NCBI RefSeq assembly: GCF_001751245.1
Contig: NZ_LJGU01000103.1
Coordinates: 1-39,207, forward strand
Length of the DNA stretch: 39,207 nt
Origin: Streptomyces oceani
GTDB taxonomy: Bacteria; Actinomycetota; Actinomycetes; Streptomycetales; Streptomycetaceae
Direction of reading: 5' to 3'
This document shows, one piece after another, positions 8,217 to 14,945 of the stretch. Position numbers and translations under genes: made by a program. Position 1 is the first letter of the stretch. Each line of letters starts with the position of its first letter. The notes beneath the pieces were generated by a model that saw only the letters and a program-made list of their open reading frames with translations, was not told where the DNA came from and did not search any database.

Positions 8217-8693
8217 TCACAGCAGCTTGCCGAAGCAGCGGCTCTCCCCGTGGAAGCGGTAGTAGCCGAACTTCTCGGTCTCCTCGTATCCACTGGAGCG
8301 GTACAGCTCGATCGCTTCCGGCTGCGCCAGGCCCGTCTCCAGCACCATCCGCCGCCGGCCCGCCTGCCGCGCGCTGTCCTCCAGCTCGGCCAGTATCCGC
8401 CGGGCCAGGCCGCGCCCCCGCGCCTCACGCACGACGAACATCCGCTTGATCTCGGCGTCCCCGCGCGCGTACCCCTCGTCGACCTCCTCCTGGGTACGCC
8501 AGCCGCCGGTCGCCACCGGGCTGCCGTCGGTGTCGTAGCCGAGGAGATACAGCCCGCGCGGCGGGTCGAACATGTGTGGGGCGAGGTAGGTGACGTCGCC
8601 CTCGTCGCCGTATCGCACGGCGTACTCCTCCTGCACCATGGCGTCGAGCTTGACCGCGTCGGGGTGGTCGTAACGAGTGGGGACGATCCGCAT
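8217..8693 (-). CDS. GNAT family N-acetyltransferase
   Basis: This 158-residue GNAT domain protein has the acetyl-CoA binding motif A, RMFVVREARGRGLARRILAELE (R-x-x-G-x-G/A pattern), followed by motif B, LETGLAQPEAIELYRSSGYEE. The tail FGYYRFHGESRCFGKLL is typical of a Streptomyces subgroup. Its substrate is unknown. ATG 8693 is preferred because TACCAT (8706-8701 on this strand) lies exactly 7 nt upstream, as for a leaderless transcript; ATG 8702 in the same frame would add three residues. It is divergent from exonuclease III. Confidence 0.88.
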   Translation of the reverse strand: MRIVPTRYDHPDAVKLDAMVQEEYAVRYGDEGDVTYLAPHMFDPPRGLYLLGYDTDGSPVATGGWRTQEEVDEGYARGDAEIKRMFVVREARGRGLARRILAELEDSARQAGRRRMVLETGLAQPEAIELYRSSGYEETEKFGYYRFHGESRCFGKLL

Positions 8694-8700
8694 GCCCGCC

Positions 8701-8706
8701 ATGGTA
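8701..8706 (-). promoter_or_regulatory. Candidate -10 for a leaderless GNAT transcript
   Basis: TACCAT on the minus strand ends 7 nt before ATG 8693, and no Shine-Dalgarno sequence is present. This matches several other genes in the window. Confidence 0.45.
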
Positions 8707-8833
8707 TGCGCCGCGAATCGGCTCCCCGGGGCGGCGCCGGGCACGGGGATCGGTGTCAGCTCCCGGTGCCGCCCGGCGACCTCCGCCGATCCCGTAGGCT
8801 GTCCCGCCGGCGCAGTCGATCGGGAGCGAGCAC

Positions 8834-9637
8834 GTGCAGCAGGTGACGACGGTCAACGTGAACGGCCTACGAGCCGCCGCCCGCAAGGGTTACGGCGCCT
8901 GGCTCGCGGCGAGCGAGGCGGACGTCGTGTGCCTGCAGGAGGTGCGTGCCGAGGGGCACCAGCTGACCGACGAGATCCGTGAGCCCGCCGGCTGGCACGC
9001 CGTGTACGCGCCCGCTGCGGCGAAGGGCCGGGCCGGTGTGGCCTTGCTCACCCGACGTGAGCCGGAGGACGTACGGGTGGGCTTCGGGGAGCCGGAGTTC
9101 ACCGACTCGGGCCGGTACATCGAGGCGGACCTGCCCGGCCTGACCGTGGCGAGCCTCTACCTGCCCTCCGGCGAGGTCGGCACGGCGCGGCAGGACGAGA
9201 AGGAGCGCTTCATGGCCGCCTTCCTGCCGTACCTGCGTGAGCTTCGGGAGAAGGCCGCGGCGGACGGCCGCGAGGTGCTGGTCTGCGGCGACTGGAACAT
9301 CGCGCACCAGGAGGCGGACCTGAAGAACTGGCGCGCCAACCGGAGGAACGCCGGCTTCCTGCCCGAGGAGCGCGGCTGGCTCAGCCAGCTCCTTGACCCG
9401 GCCGACGGCGGCTACGTGGATGTCGTACGCGCCCTGCACCCGGACCAGTCCGGGCCGTACTCCTGGTGGTCGTACCGGGGGCGGGCCTTTGACAACGACT
9501 CGGGTTGGCGCATCGACTACGCCATGTCGACGGCCGGGTTGGCCCAGCGTGCGGTGAAGGCGTACGTGGAGCGGGCCGCCAGCCACGCGGAGCGGTGGTC
9601 GGACCACGCCCCGGTGACGGCGGTCTTCGACGTCTGA
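8834..9637 (+). CDS. xth: Exodeoxyribonuclease III
   Basis: This 267-residue protein is a full-length ExoIII/APE-type endonuclease-exonuclease-phosphatase enzyme that cuts abasic sites and trims 3' ends in base excision repair. Conserved motifs are VNVNGLRAA, VVCLQEVRA (catalytic Glu), SLYLPSG, VCGDWNIAHQEADLKNW (Asp and Asn), FDNDSGWRIDYAMST and WSDHAPV (catalytic Asp-His). GTG 8834 has GGGAG 7 nt upstream, and TAGGCT (8795-8800) fits a -10. A diverged second copy of its 3' end lies at about 10441-10500, behind a toxin-antitoxin pair, which suggests that the present 3' end arrived with that insertion. Confidence 0.93.
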   Translation: MQQVTTVNVNGLRAAARKGYGAWLAASEADVVCLQEVRAEGHQLTDEIREPAGWHAVYAPAAAKGRAGVALLTRREPEDVRVGFGEPEFTDSGRYIEADLPGLTVASLYLPSGEVGTARQDEKERFMAAFLPYLRELREKAAADGREVLVCGDWNIAHQEADLKNWRANRRNAGFLPEERGWLSQLLDPADGGYVDVVRALHPDQSGPYSWWSYRGRAFDNDSGWRIDYAMSTAGLAQRAVKAYVERAASHAERWSDHAPVTAVFDV

Positions 9638-9686
9638 GGGTCCAGCCGGACTTCGCTCCTCGACGGTTGTGCAGATCCGCCTCGCC

Positions 9687-9718
9687 ATGCATTCTGTTGC
9701 ATATAGCGTCTGTTGCAT
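9687..9718 (+). promoter_or_regulatory. Putative operator and leaderless promoter of the toxin-antitoxin operon
   Basis: ATGCA (9687-9691) and TGCAT (9698-9702) form an inverted repeat. CTGTTGCAT is then repeated directly at 9694-9702 and 9710-9718, 16 bp apart, the second copy overlapping the toxin start codon. TATAGC (9702-9707) could be the -10. No ribosome-binding site precedes ATG 9717. Autoregulation by the antitoxin is typical of such modules; here it is inferred. Confidence 0.45.
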
Positions 9719-10088
9719 GGATGACGTGTGGCGGCTCGAAGTGGAGCCGGAGGTGCGTGAGTGGCTGGAACTGCTGCCGTTTCGGTTGTACCGGCGAGTC
9801 GAGGACAAGGCCGATCGATTGCTGGATGCGCCGACCACGCTGGGCTAACCGTACTCCCGACATCTCGGAGGAAAGCTGCGAGAGCTGCGGTTCGATCTGG
9901 GCGGCGAGGCGGTGAGGGTCCCGTACTGGCTGGCCCCCGGGCGGCGGATCGTGTTGCTCACGGTCTTCCGCAAGACTCGGATGCGGGAAGCTGCTGAGGT
10001 CGAACGGGCACGTGCCGCGCAGAGGACCTGTGAGGACGAGCGCGGCGCGGCTGATCACGTCTACGAGCGGGATGAGGAGCAACGGTGA
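9717..10088 (+). pseudogene. RelE/HigB-like (Gp49-type) toxin with an in-frame stop
   Basis: The frame runs 123 codons but has TAA at codon 44 (9846-9848). Before it: MDDVWRLEVEPEVREWLELL...RLLDAPTTLG. After it: PYSRHLGGKLRELRFDLGG, then VRVPYWLAPGRRIVLLTVFRKTRMREAAEVERA. In relatives of this toxin family the broken position is normally Glu (LGEPYSRHL), so one G-to-T change from GAA would explain it. Toxins of this family cleave mRNA at the ribosome. The rest of the frame shows no decay, so the mutation is recent or a sequencing error. The stop overlaps the antitoxin GTG (GTGA, 10085-10088). Confidence 0.8.
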
Positions 10089-10408
10089 ACCACAGCGGGT
10101 GGCGGACCAGGCGAACCCGACAGCTCGCCGGAGAGGGCGTCGAGTACGACCAGGAATACGTGGAAGCGCGGCTCGCTGGGGACTTGGGCCAGGCCGTGTA
10201 CGACCGACGTACCGAGCTGGGACTCTCCCAGGTGGAGCTGGCGGTGCGGGCCGGCATGACCCAGCCACAGATCTCCCGGATGGAGGGCGGTGACACCGTG
10301 CCGACGCTGCCGATCCTGCACCGTCTGGCGAAGGCGTTGGACGGTTCTCTCCTCTTGTCCATCGATGAGGGGAACTCCCGGGTCACCTTCAGGCCGCACG
10401 CAGCGTGA
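10085..10408 (+). CDS. XRE-family antitoxin
   Basis: This 107-residue protein begins with a basic stretch and a helix (EGVEYDQEYVEARLAGDLGQAVYDRR), followed by a Cro/C1-type HTH: LGLSQVELAVRAGMTQPQISRMEGGDTVPTLPILHRLAKALDGSLLL. Toxin-first order with a downstream XRE antitoxin is the HigBA-type arrangement. GTG 10085 overlaps the toxin stop by 4 nt, so it is translationally coupled; premature termination 240 nt upstream could lower its synthesis unless it has its own initiation. It should neutralise the toxin and repress the operon. Confidence 0.85.
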   Translation: MNHSGWRTRRTRQLAGEGVEYDQEYVEARLAGDLGQAVYDRRTELGLSQVELAVRAGMTQPQISRMEGGDTVPTLPILHRLAKALDGSLLLSIDEGNSRVTFRPHAA

Positions 10409-10440
10409 GAAACCCCGCGTGTCCTCGTCCTGTCCGCTCG

Positions 10441-10500
10441 GCAGGCGATCGCTGCCGTACGTGGAGCGACCACGCGCCGGGGACGGCGGTCTTCGGATAG
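10441..10500 (+). pseudogene. Remnant of an exonuclease III 3' end
   Basis: CGTACGTGGAGCG (10456-10468) is identical to xth 9561-9573. After a deletion relative to xth, 10469-10495 matches xth 9603-9629 in 25 of 27 positions. Upstream, with one extra base, it reads ARQAIAAYVER where xth has AQRAVKAYVER; the end reads DHAPGTAVFG, then stop, where xth has DHAPVTAVFDV. The changes look like natural divergence, not a simple recent copy. Confidence 0.75.
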
Positions 10501-10531
10501 CGGCCGGCCGTACGTCGCTACCGGGCGCTGA

Positions 10532-10786
10532 CTAGCTCGGATGACTCCGCACGATCTCCAGCACGTCTTGGAGGGAACGGGTCACCAGCGTCAGTGACCC
10601 TCGCGTCTCGCTCAGGCTCAGTTCGCTGGGGGGAAGCGCGAGTGATGCTTTCGCCAGCTCGCACACGCGTTGCGCCGATTCGAGCAGTTGGTCCGTTGCC
10701 TCATCTCGGTCGGATACGAAGATCGCCGTGCCGGTGCGGTTGCTGGTGACCGTTGCTGGGCTGGATTCGTCCTGGTAGCTGCTCAT
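10532..10786 (-). CDS. Small hypothetical protein divergent from the XRE/beta-domain regulator
   Basis: This 84-residue protein is acidic and Ser/Thr-rich, and its second half looks helical: DEATDQLLESAQRVCELAKASL and SLTLVTRSLQDVLEIVRSHPS. No family was recognised. ATG 10786 has an AAGG directly before it, so the start is uncertain; a longer frame opens at 10864. The gene is divergent from the regulator at 10904 and may be its target, since the shared intergenic region carries a dyad. Confidence 0.5.
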   Translation of the reverse strand: MSSYQDESSPATVTSNRTGTAIFVSDRDEATDQLLESAQRVCELAKASLALPPSELSLSETRGSLTLVTRSLQDVLEIVRSHPS

Positions 10787-10846
10787 CCTTCGAGGCTCGC
10801 CGGGACACACGGTCTCCGCGACGGCATAGAGGGGTGCTGAATGGAT

Positions 10847-10874
10847 GTCACTCGAAGGCGTCAAAGTGACGTCA
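10847..10874. promoter_or_regulatory. Candidate operator in the divergent promoter region
   Basis: GTCACT (10847-10852) and AGTGAC (10865-10870) form an inverted repeat, directly joined to the palindrome TGACGTCA (10867-10874). It lies 30-57 nt before the XRE regulator start. Binding by that regulator is an inference. Confidence 0.4.
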
Positions 10875-10903
10875 TTCGCGGCTCGTTGAGGGATGATGGC
10901 GCC

Positions 10904-11689
10904 ATGAGCGTCACAGCGGACACGGTGCCGGGCACCGCGCCGAACACCACATTGCGCGCCGTACGGATGAGCCTTCGGCTGAGCCAGGACGACCTGGCGC
11001 GAGCCATCCGCCGGGCCGGGAACACCGCTGGGGACCCCAACGACGCCTCCAAGCGACTTGTGCAGCGCTGGGAGAGTGGCGTGAGTCGGTGGCCCCGACC
11101 GGTATACGCGCGGGCGCTGGAAAGTGTTACCGGGCTGCCCGTCGAGTCACTAGGGTTTGTGCTCCCGGTCCCTATGGCTCGGGTGACCAGCGATGGCCGT
11201 GGAGGACACCACATGGAGAGCAGCGCCAACGGTGCGGACAGCCCGATAGAGACGCCGGCGACGCAGCCAGTCGGTGAATACTCGGGTGTGTGGCTCTCCC
11301 GCTACGAGTTCTTCTCCTCCGGTCGTGACGCCACGATCATAGGGCGCCACTACGTCGTGCTGGTGCAGCGCGGTAACCGGCTCACGGCCCGTTCGCTGGA
11401 GGGGGCGTCCGCCCATCCGGATTCGCCGCTGTCGCTGGATCTCACCGTCGATCGCAACGTCGTGACCGGGACGTGGGTGGAACAGACCGCTCAGGACGGC
11501 TACTACGCCGGGGCTCGATACCACGGGGCCGTTCAGTTGCTGATCGAGCCGACCGGGCGCCGCATGAGCGGGAAATGGGTCGGGTTCGGGCGCGAATTCG
11601 ACGTGAGCACCGGCCCTTGGGAGCTTTCATTCCAGGACACGTCCACCTCGCGGGAGACGCTGGAAAGCTACAGCCGCCCGCCCGAGTAG
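10904..11689 (+). CDS. XRE-type regulator with a C-terminal beta-rich domain
   Basis: This 261-residue protein has an N-terminal HTH: LRAVRMSLRLSQDDLARAIRRAG...SKRLVQRWESGVSRWPRPVYARALESVTGLP. A flexible linker follows (about residues 95-125). The C-terminal domain has many aromatic residues and alternating strands: GEYSGVWLSRYEFFSSGRD, GRHYVVLVQRGNRLTARSLEG, LSLDLTVDRNVVTGTWVEQT, YHGAVQLLIEPTGRRMSGKWVGFG, and a Trp-rich end. It reads like a small ligand-binding beta-barrel, similar in feel to calycins. The likely role is a transcription factor that senses a small molecule, but ligand and targets are unknown. ATG 10904 has GAGGGA upstream at rather long spacing. Confidence 0.75.
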   Translation: MSVTADTVPGTAPNTTLRAVRMSLRLSQDDLARAIRRAGNTAGDPNDASKRLVQRWESGVSRWPRPVYARALESVTGLPVESLGFVLPVPMARVTSDGRGGHHMESSANGADSPIETPATQPVGEYSGVWLSRYEFFSSGRDATIIGRHYVVLVQRGNRLTARSLEGASAHPDSPLSLDLTVDRNVVTGTWVEQTAQDGYYAGARYHGAVQLLIEPTGRRMSGKWVGFGREFDVSTGPWELSFQDTSTSRETLESYSRPPE

Positions 11690-11746
11690 CTGCCGACGAG
11701 CGCTCCTCCCTGGCTCGTACGGGCCGAACCGCCGGCGCTCACCGCG

Positions 11747-12406
11747 TCACTCCGGGGCGACGGAGCTGACACGCAGCAGCAGGCGTCCCCGGCGGTGCCG
11801 GCGTTCCTCGCCGTGGGGCGCCCGCAGCAGCCGGCCGACCTCGACGAATCCGGCCGCGCCGGCCAGTTCCGCCAGCTCGTCGATCGGCCACCGGAAGGCG
11901 GTGGCCACCCGGTGGTCGAACGGCGTGACCGGCTCGCCCTCCGACTCGAAGAAGGCGAGCAGGAGGTGGCCGCCCGGCGCGAGCACCCGGCGGAACTCCG
12001 CGAAGTACGCGGGCAGTTCCTCCGGTGGGGTGTGGATGATCGAGTACCAGCAGACGATGCCGCCCAGCGCGCCGTCCGCCAGGTCCAGGGCGTCCATGGA
12101 GCCGACCTCGAAGCGGAGGTCCGGGTACGTATGGCGGGCGAGGTCGATCATCACCGGTGACAGGTCGACGCCGAACACCTCGTCCAGCCCCAAGTCCCGC
12201 AGATGCGCGGTCACGGGTCCGGGGCCACATCCCAGTTCGGCGACGGGTCCGGCTCCGGCGGCCCGTGCGGACTCGGCGAAGGCGGCGAGGATCGCGCGGT
12301 CGAGCGGCAGCGCGGTCAGGTCGTCGCGGGGGAGTTCGGCGTAGCGGACGGCCACGGCGTCGTAGGCGTCGGCGGTAGCCCGGAGGTGCGCGGAGGGTTC
12401 GGTCAC
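11747..12406 (-). CDS. Class I SAM-dependent methyltransferase
   Basis: This 219-residue protein has a complete class I methyltransferase fold. Motif I is VAELGCGPGPVTAHL, the acidic loop FGVDLSPVMIDLAR follows, then FEVGSMDALDL, IVCWYSIIHTPPEELPAYFAEFRRVLAPGGHLLLAFFE (motifs post-II/III), and a C-terminal ELAGAAGFVEVGRLLR. This is the ubiquinone/phospholipid-type Methyltransf_11/25 group; the substrate is unknown. GTG 12406 is chosen because the stretch before it has no Shine-Dalgarno sequence but does have TAGCAT 8 nt upstream, suggesting a leaderless mRNA. The longer upstream frame has poor codon use. Confidence 0.87.
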   Translation of the reverse strand: MTEPSAHLRATADAYDAVAVRYAELPRDDLTALPLDRAILAAFAESARAAGAGPVAELGCGPGPVTAHLRDLGLDEVFGVDLSPVMIDLARHTYPDLRFEVGSMDALDLADGALGGIVCWYSIIHTPPEELPAYFAEFRRVLAPGGHLLLAFFESEGEPVTPFDHRVATAFRWPIDELAELAGAAGFVEVGRLLRAPHGEERRHRRGRLLLRVSSVAPE

Positions 12407-12414
12407 GAGGGAGG

Positions 12415-12420
12415 ATGCTA
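12415..12420 (-). promoter_or_regulatory. Candidate -10 for the methyltransferase gene
   Basis: TAGCAT on the minus strand ends 8 nt before GTG 12406, with no ribosome-binding site between them. Confidence 0.4.
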
Positions 12421-12552
12421 AGCCGTTGGCCGGACCCAGAATGACCCCAACCCCCGCTCGGTCCGCGTGTAGCCGTCCTCCCGCAGTTTCCGCGGCGCCC
12501 GTGCGGTGGGGACAGCAGGTGCTCGTGACCTGGACCCACTTCGCTCGCCGCC

Positions 12553-12699
12553 ATGCCGAGCAACGCCCGGAAGGTGCTCGCACACGCCCAGGACCTCGTG
12601 GAACAACCGAACGTCACACTCCGGGAGTTGTCGTTCGCGACCCGTATGCTCGCGGCCGGCCTGAAGGATGTGCTGTACCTGGTGCCCTTCGCGGAGTAA
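12553..12699 (+). CDS. 48-residue hypothetical protein, or remnant of a longer one
   Basis: The frame MPSNARKVLAHAQDLVEQ...LREL, then SFATRMLAAGLKDVLYLVPFAE, has GC-rich third positions and a clean helical pattern, so it looks like true protein. An in-frame TGA at 12526 limits it upstream and no ribosome-binding site precedes ATG 12553. It may be a small gene or the 3' end of a decayed one. It lies 49 nt before the VOC gene. The rest of 12407-12748 shows no supported gene. Confidence 0.45.
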   Translation: MPSNARKVLAHAQDLVEQPNVTLRELSFATRMLAAGLKDVLYLVPFAE

Positions 12700-12748
12700 G
12701 CGGCGCTCACGCCGCGGGCGGGCCCGACGACGACTGGAAGGACCTGAC

Positions 12749-13134
12749 ATGACCAGCAAGTTCACCGAGCTCGCGATCGACTGTGCCGACCCGTGGGAGC
12801 TGGCCCGGTTCTGGTGCGCGGTGCTGGACTACGAGGTGCGGGACGAGGAGGACGGACTCGTCATGATCGCTCCCCCGCGGCTCCGGACGCCAAGCGGCAG
12901 CCGGGTCCGGTGCCGCCGATGCTGACGTTCGCGCGGGTGCCCGAGGGCAAGTCCGTCAAGAACCGGCTGCACATCGACGTCAACCCGACTGACCGGGAAC
13001 AGGACGAGGAGGTCCGACGCCTGCTCGAGCTGGGTGCGCGACGTGCCGACGTCGGCCAGGGCGAGGAGGACTGGGTCTGTCTCGCCGATCCCGAGGGGAA
13101 CGAGTTCTGCGTGCTCGCGGGCCGGCACACCTGA
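12749..13134 (+). pseudogene. VOC/glyoxalase-like protein, frameshifted
   Basis: The start (ATG 12749, GGAAGGA upstream) gives MTSKFTELAIDCADPWELARFWCAVLDYEV...DGLVMIAPP in one frame. The rest, PDAKRQPGPVPPMLTFARVPEGKSVKNRLHIDVNP to the end EEDWVCLADPEGNEFCVLAGR, is in another frame. Adding one C to the run CCCCC at 12872-12876 joins them as APPAAPDAKR. This is the usual glyoxalase-like layout with HIDV and EGNEFCVL as core strands. The break is a 1-bp deletion in a homopolymer: a recent mutation, a phase-variable tract or a read error. Without the downstream part the product cannot fold. Confidence 0.8.
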
Positions 13135-13224
13135 GCCGCCGTCCCGGAGGGGCCTACGGCGCGGGGGCCTACTCGTCGTGGGCCCGCGACGGGCCGGCTC
13201 GCACCGTACGGCATGCTGTCGGGC

Positions 13225-13959
13225 ATGGCCGTCGAACCGCTGACCCCGCTCACCCCGCGGCCGGTGCGCCGGCCGTCCCTGGTGCAGGGCTGGCATGAGC
13301 TGACCTTCCTGCACTGGCCGGTGCAGCCCGACCGGGTCGCGGGCCTGCTGCCGGACGGCACCGTGCCGGACACCCTGGACGGGATGACGTACGTCGGCCT
13401 GGTGCCCTTCCGCATGCACCGGGTGCGGCTGCCGGGCGAGCCGGGTGTGCCGTACTTCCGTACGTTCTGCGAGACGAACGTGCGGTTGTACTCGGTGGAC
13501 GGGGAGGGCCGGCGGGCCGTGGTGTTCCGTTCGCTGGACGCCGCGCGGCTGCTGCCGGTGCTGCTCGGCCGGGTCGGCGTGGGCCTGCCGTACGCCTGGT
13601 CGCGGATGCGGTTGCGCCGGGACGGGGACGTGCTGACGTACACCTGTCGGCGTCGCTGGCCGAGCCCGGTCGGTACGGTGAGCCGGGTGACCGTGCGTCC
13701 GGGCGAACGGATAGCGCGGCCGGGGAAGTTGGAGCGGTTCCTGACGGCGCGCTGGGGCCTGCACGTGTCCTGGTACGGCCGCACGCTCCACCTGCCGAAC
13801 GAGCATCTGGAGTGGCCGCTGCACCGGGCCGAACTCCTCGGGCTGGACGAGGCGCTCCTCACGGCCGCGGGGGTGCCGGAGGCGGCGGGGCCGCCGGTCA
13901 GCGTGCTCTACTCGCCGGGTGTCTCGGTCCGGTTCGGTACGCCGCTGGTGGTCTCCTGA
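13225..13959 (+). CDS. YqjF-like DUF2071 family protein
   Basis: This 244-residue protein has the DUF2071 pattern: LVQGWHELTFLHWPVQPDRVAGLLPDG, TYVGLVPFRMHRVRLPG, FRTFCETNVRLYSVDGEGRRAVVFRSLDA, and the C-terminal LHLPNEHLEWPLHRAELLGLDE. The family is widespread in Streptomyces and its biochemical function is unknown. ATG 13225 (MAVEPL) is preferred; ATG 13213 is also possible. Neither has a Shine-Dalgarno sequence, and CATGCT lies 7 nt before 13225. Its last 52 nt overlap the convergent MerR gene. Confidence 0.85.
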   Translation: MAVEPLTPLTPRPVRRPSLVQGWHELTFLHWPVQPDRVAGLLPDGTVPDTLDGMTYVGLVPFRMHRVRLPGEPGVPYFRTFCETNVRLYSVDGEGRRAVVFRSLDAARLLPVLLGRVGVGLPYAWSRMRLRRDGDVLTYTCRRRWPSPVGTVSRVTVRPGERIARPGKLERFLTARWGLHVSWYGRTLHLPNEHLEWPLHRAELLGLDEALLTAAGVPEAAGPPVSVLYSPGVSVRFGTPLVVS

Positions 13960-14891
13960 GCTGGCGGCTCGGACGGCTGCTGAGCCGGCTCTGAGGGCTC
14001 CGTGGCCTCCGACGGCCGGAGCCAGCCGTCCAGTTCGGAGCGTACGCGCCGGTCCAGCGCCAGGCCCAGCTCCGCCTCCACGATCTGCTTGGCCAGCGGA
14101 CGGAGGCGCTCCAGGGTCTCGGTGATCTCGCTGGCCCGCCCGTCCACGAGGTCGTCGGCGAGGACGTGGCGGCGCAGCAGTTCGCTGAAGACCCGGGCGA
14201 TGGCGTCGGTGTGGGTACGGAGTTCGCGTCCGGCCGTCAGTACGGCCGAGAGCGGGATGCCCTCCTGCACGAGGGCGGCGGAGGACTCCAGCAGCCGGCG
14301 GCTGACGTGCACGATCTCCTCGCCGTCCACGGTGACGTAGCCGATGTCGAGCGAGTTGGCGAGGTTCTCCGGGGTGACCGCGCCCTGGAAGTGGTCGGCC
14401 AGCGCCTCCGGGGTGAGGCGTACGGGCTCCTCCTCGGAGAAGGGCGTGCCGAGCATGCTTTCCAGGCCCATCAGTTCGGCCGTGCCGGCGCCGACCCGGC
14501 CGTGCTCGAAGGCGGTCAGCAGGTCGGCTATGCCGCCGAGGGTGTGGCCCCGGGCGAGTAGTGCGTTGATGGTGCGCAGACGTGCCAGGTGGCGCGAGTC
14601 GTACCAGGCGATACGGCCCTCGCGGCGGGGCGGCGGGAGAAGCTTGCGCTCCCGGTAGAAGCGCAGGGTGCGGGGGGTGATGCCGGCCTGCTCGGCGAGT
14701 TCGGCGGCGCGGTACTGCGCGCGCGGGTGGGGCGCGTCCGGGACGGACCGCGGGTCATCATCCGGGACGGACCGCGGGTCACGCTGCGAGGCGGCGTGCT
14801 CCGTGCCGCGCCCGCGCGTGCCGGCCCGCGCCGGGTCGTGGGCGGAGCCTGGGGTGCCGTCCGGGTCGGCCGTGCGCTTGGTGGGAGCCAC
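13908..14891 (-). CDS. MerR-family regulator of the monooxygenase cluster
   Basis: This 327-residue protein has an N-terminal extension rich in Arg, Asp and Pro, with a 21-bp tandem duplication (14737-14757 and 14761-14781, period 24 bp) giving the repeat DPRSVPD. It continues with a MerR HTH at about residues 60-130: YRAAELAEQAGITPRTLRFYRERKLLPPPRREGRIAWYDSRHLARLRTI. A long helical effector region follows. It is divergent from the monooxygenase-hydrolase-SDR operon and is probably its regulator. GTG 14891 has no Shine-Dalgarno sequence but has TAGGCT exactly 6 nt upstream. Its 3' end overlaps the DUF2071 gene. Confidence 0.87.
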   Translation of the reverse strand: MAPTKRTADPDGTPGSAHDPARAGTRGRGTEHAASQRDPRSVPDDDPRSVPDAPHPRAQYRAAELAEQAGITPRTLRFYRERKLLPPPRREGRIAWYDSRHLARLRTINALLARGHTLGGIADLLTAFEHGRVGAGTAELMGLESMLGTPFSEEEPVRLTPEALADHFQGAVTPENLANSLDIGYVTVDGEEIVHVSRRLLESSAALVQEGIPLSAVLTAGRELRTHTDAIARVFSELLRRHVLADDLVDGRASEITETLERLRPLAKQIVEAELGLALDRRVRSELDGWLRPSEATEPSEPAQQPSEPPAQETTSGVPNRTETPGE

Positions 14892-14897
14892 GGTCGC

Positions 14898-14903
14898 AGC
14901 CTA
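14898..14903 (-). promoter_or_regulatory. -10 of a probably leaderless MerR mRNA
   Basis: TAGGCT on the minus strand is followed by 6 nt and then GTG 14891. No Shine-Dalgarno sequence fits in this space. Confidence 0.5.
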
Positions 14904-14945
14904 TGTGGGGAGGCTGATCGGCCGCCATGAGATCCACCGGGGTGA

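Larger units (their letters stand above)
9638..10500 (+). mobile_element. Inserted toxin-antitoxin module behind xth, with a displaced xth 3' end
   Basis: The segment lies between the intact xth stop codon and a decayed xth 3' end. It carries one bicistronic toxin-antitoxin module and nothing else recognisable. No integrase or inverted repeats are present. The interpretation as a gene-end insertion rests on the duplicated xth tail and on the parallel case at 18783-20396. Confidence 0.5.

Noticed and set aside
8217..8744. Longer start for the GNAT protein at 8744
   Set aside because: The extra residues (PGAAPGSRFAAHT) do not resemble the family and the -10 lies inside them.
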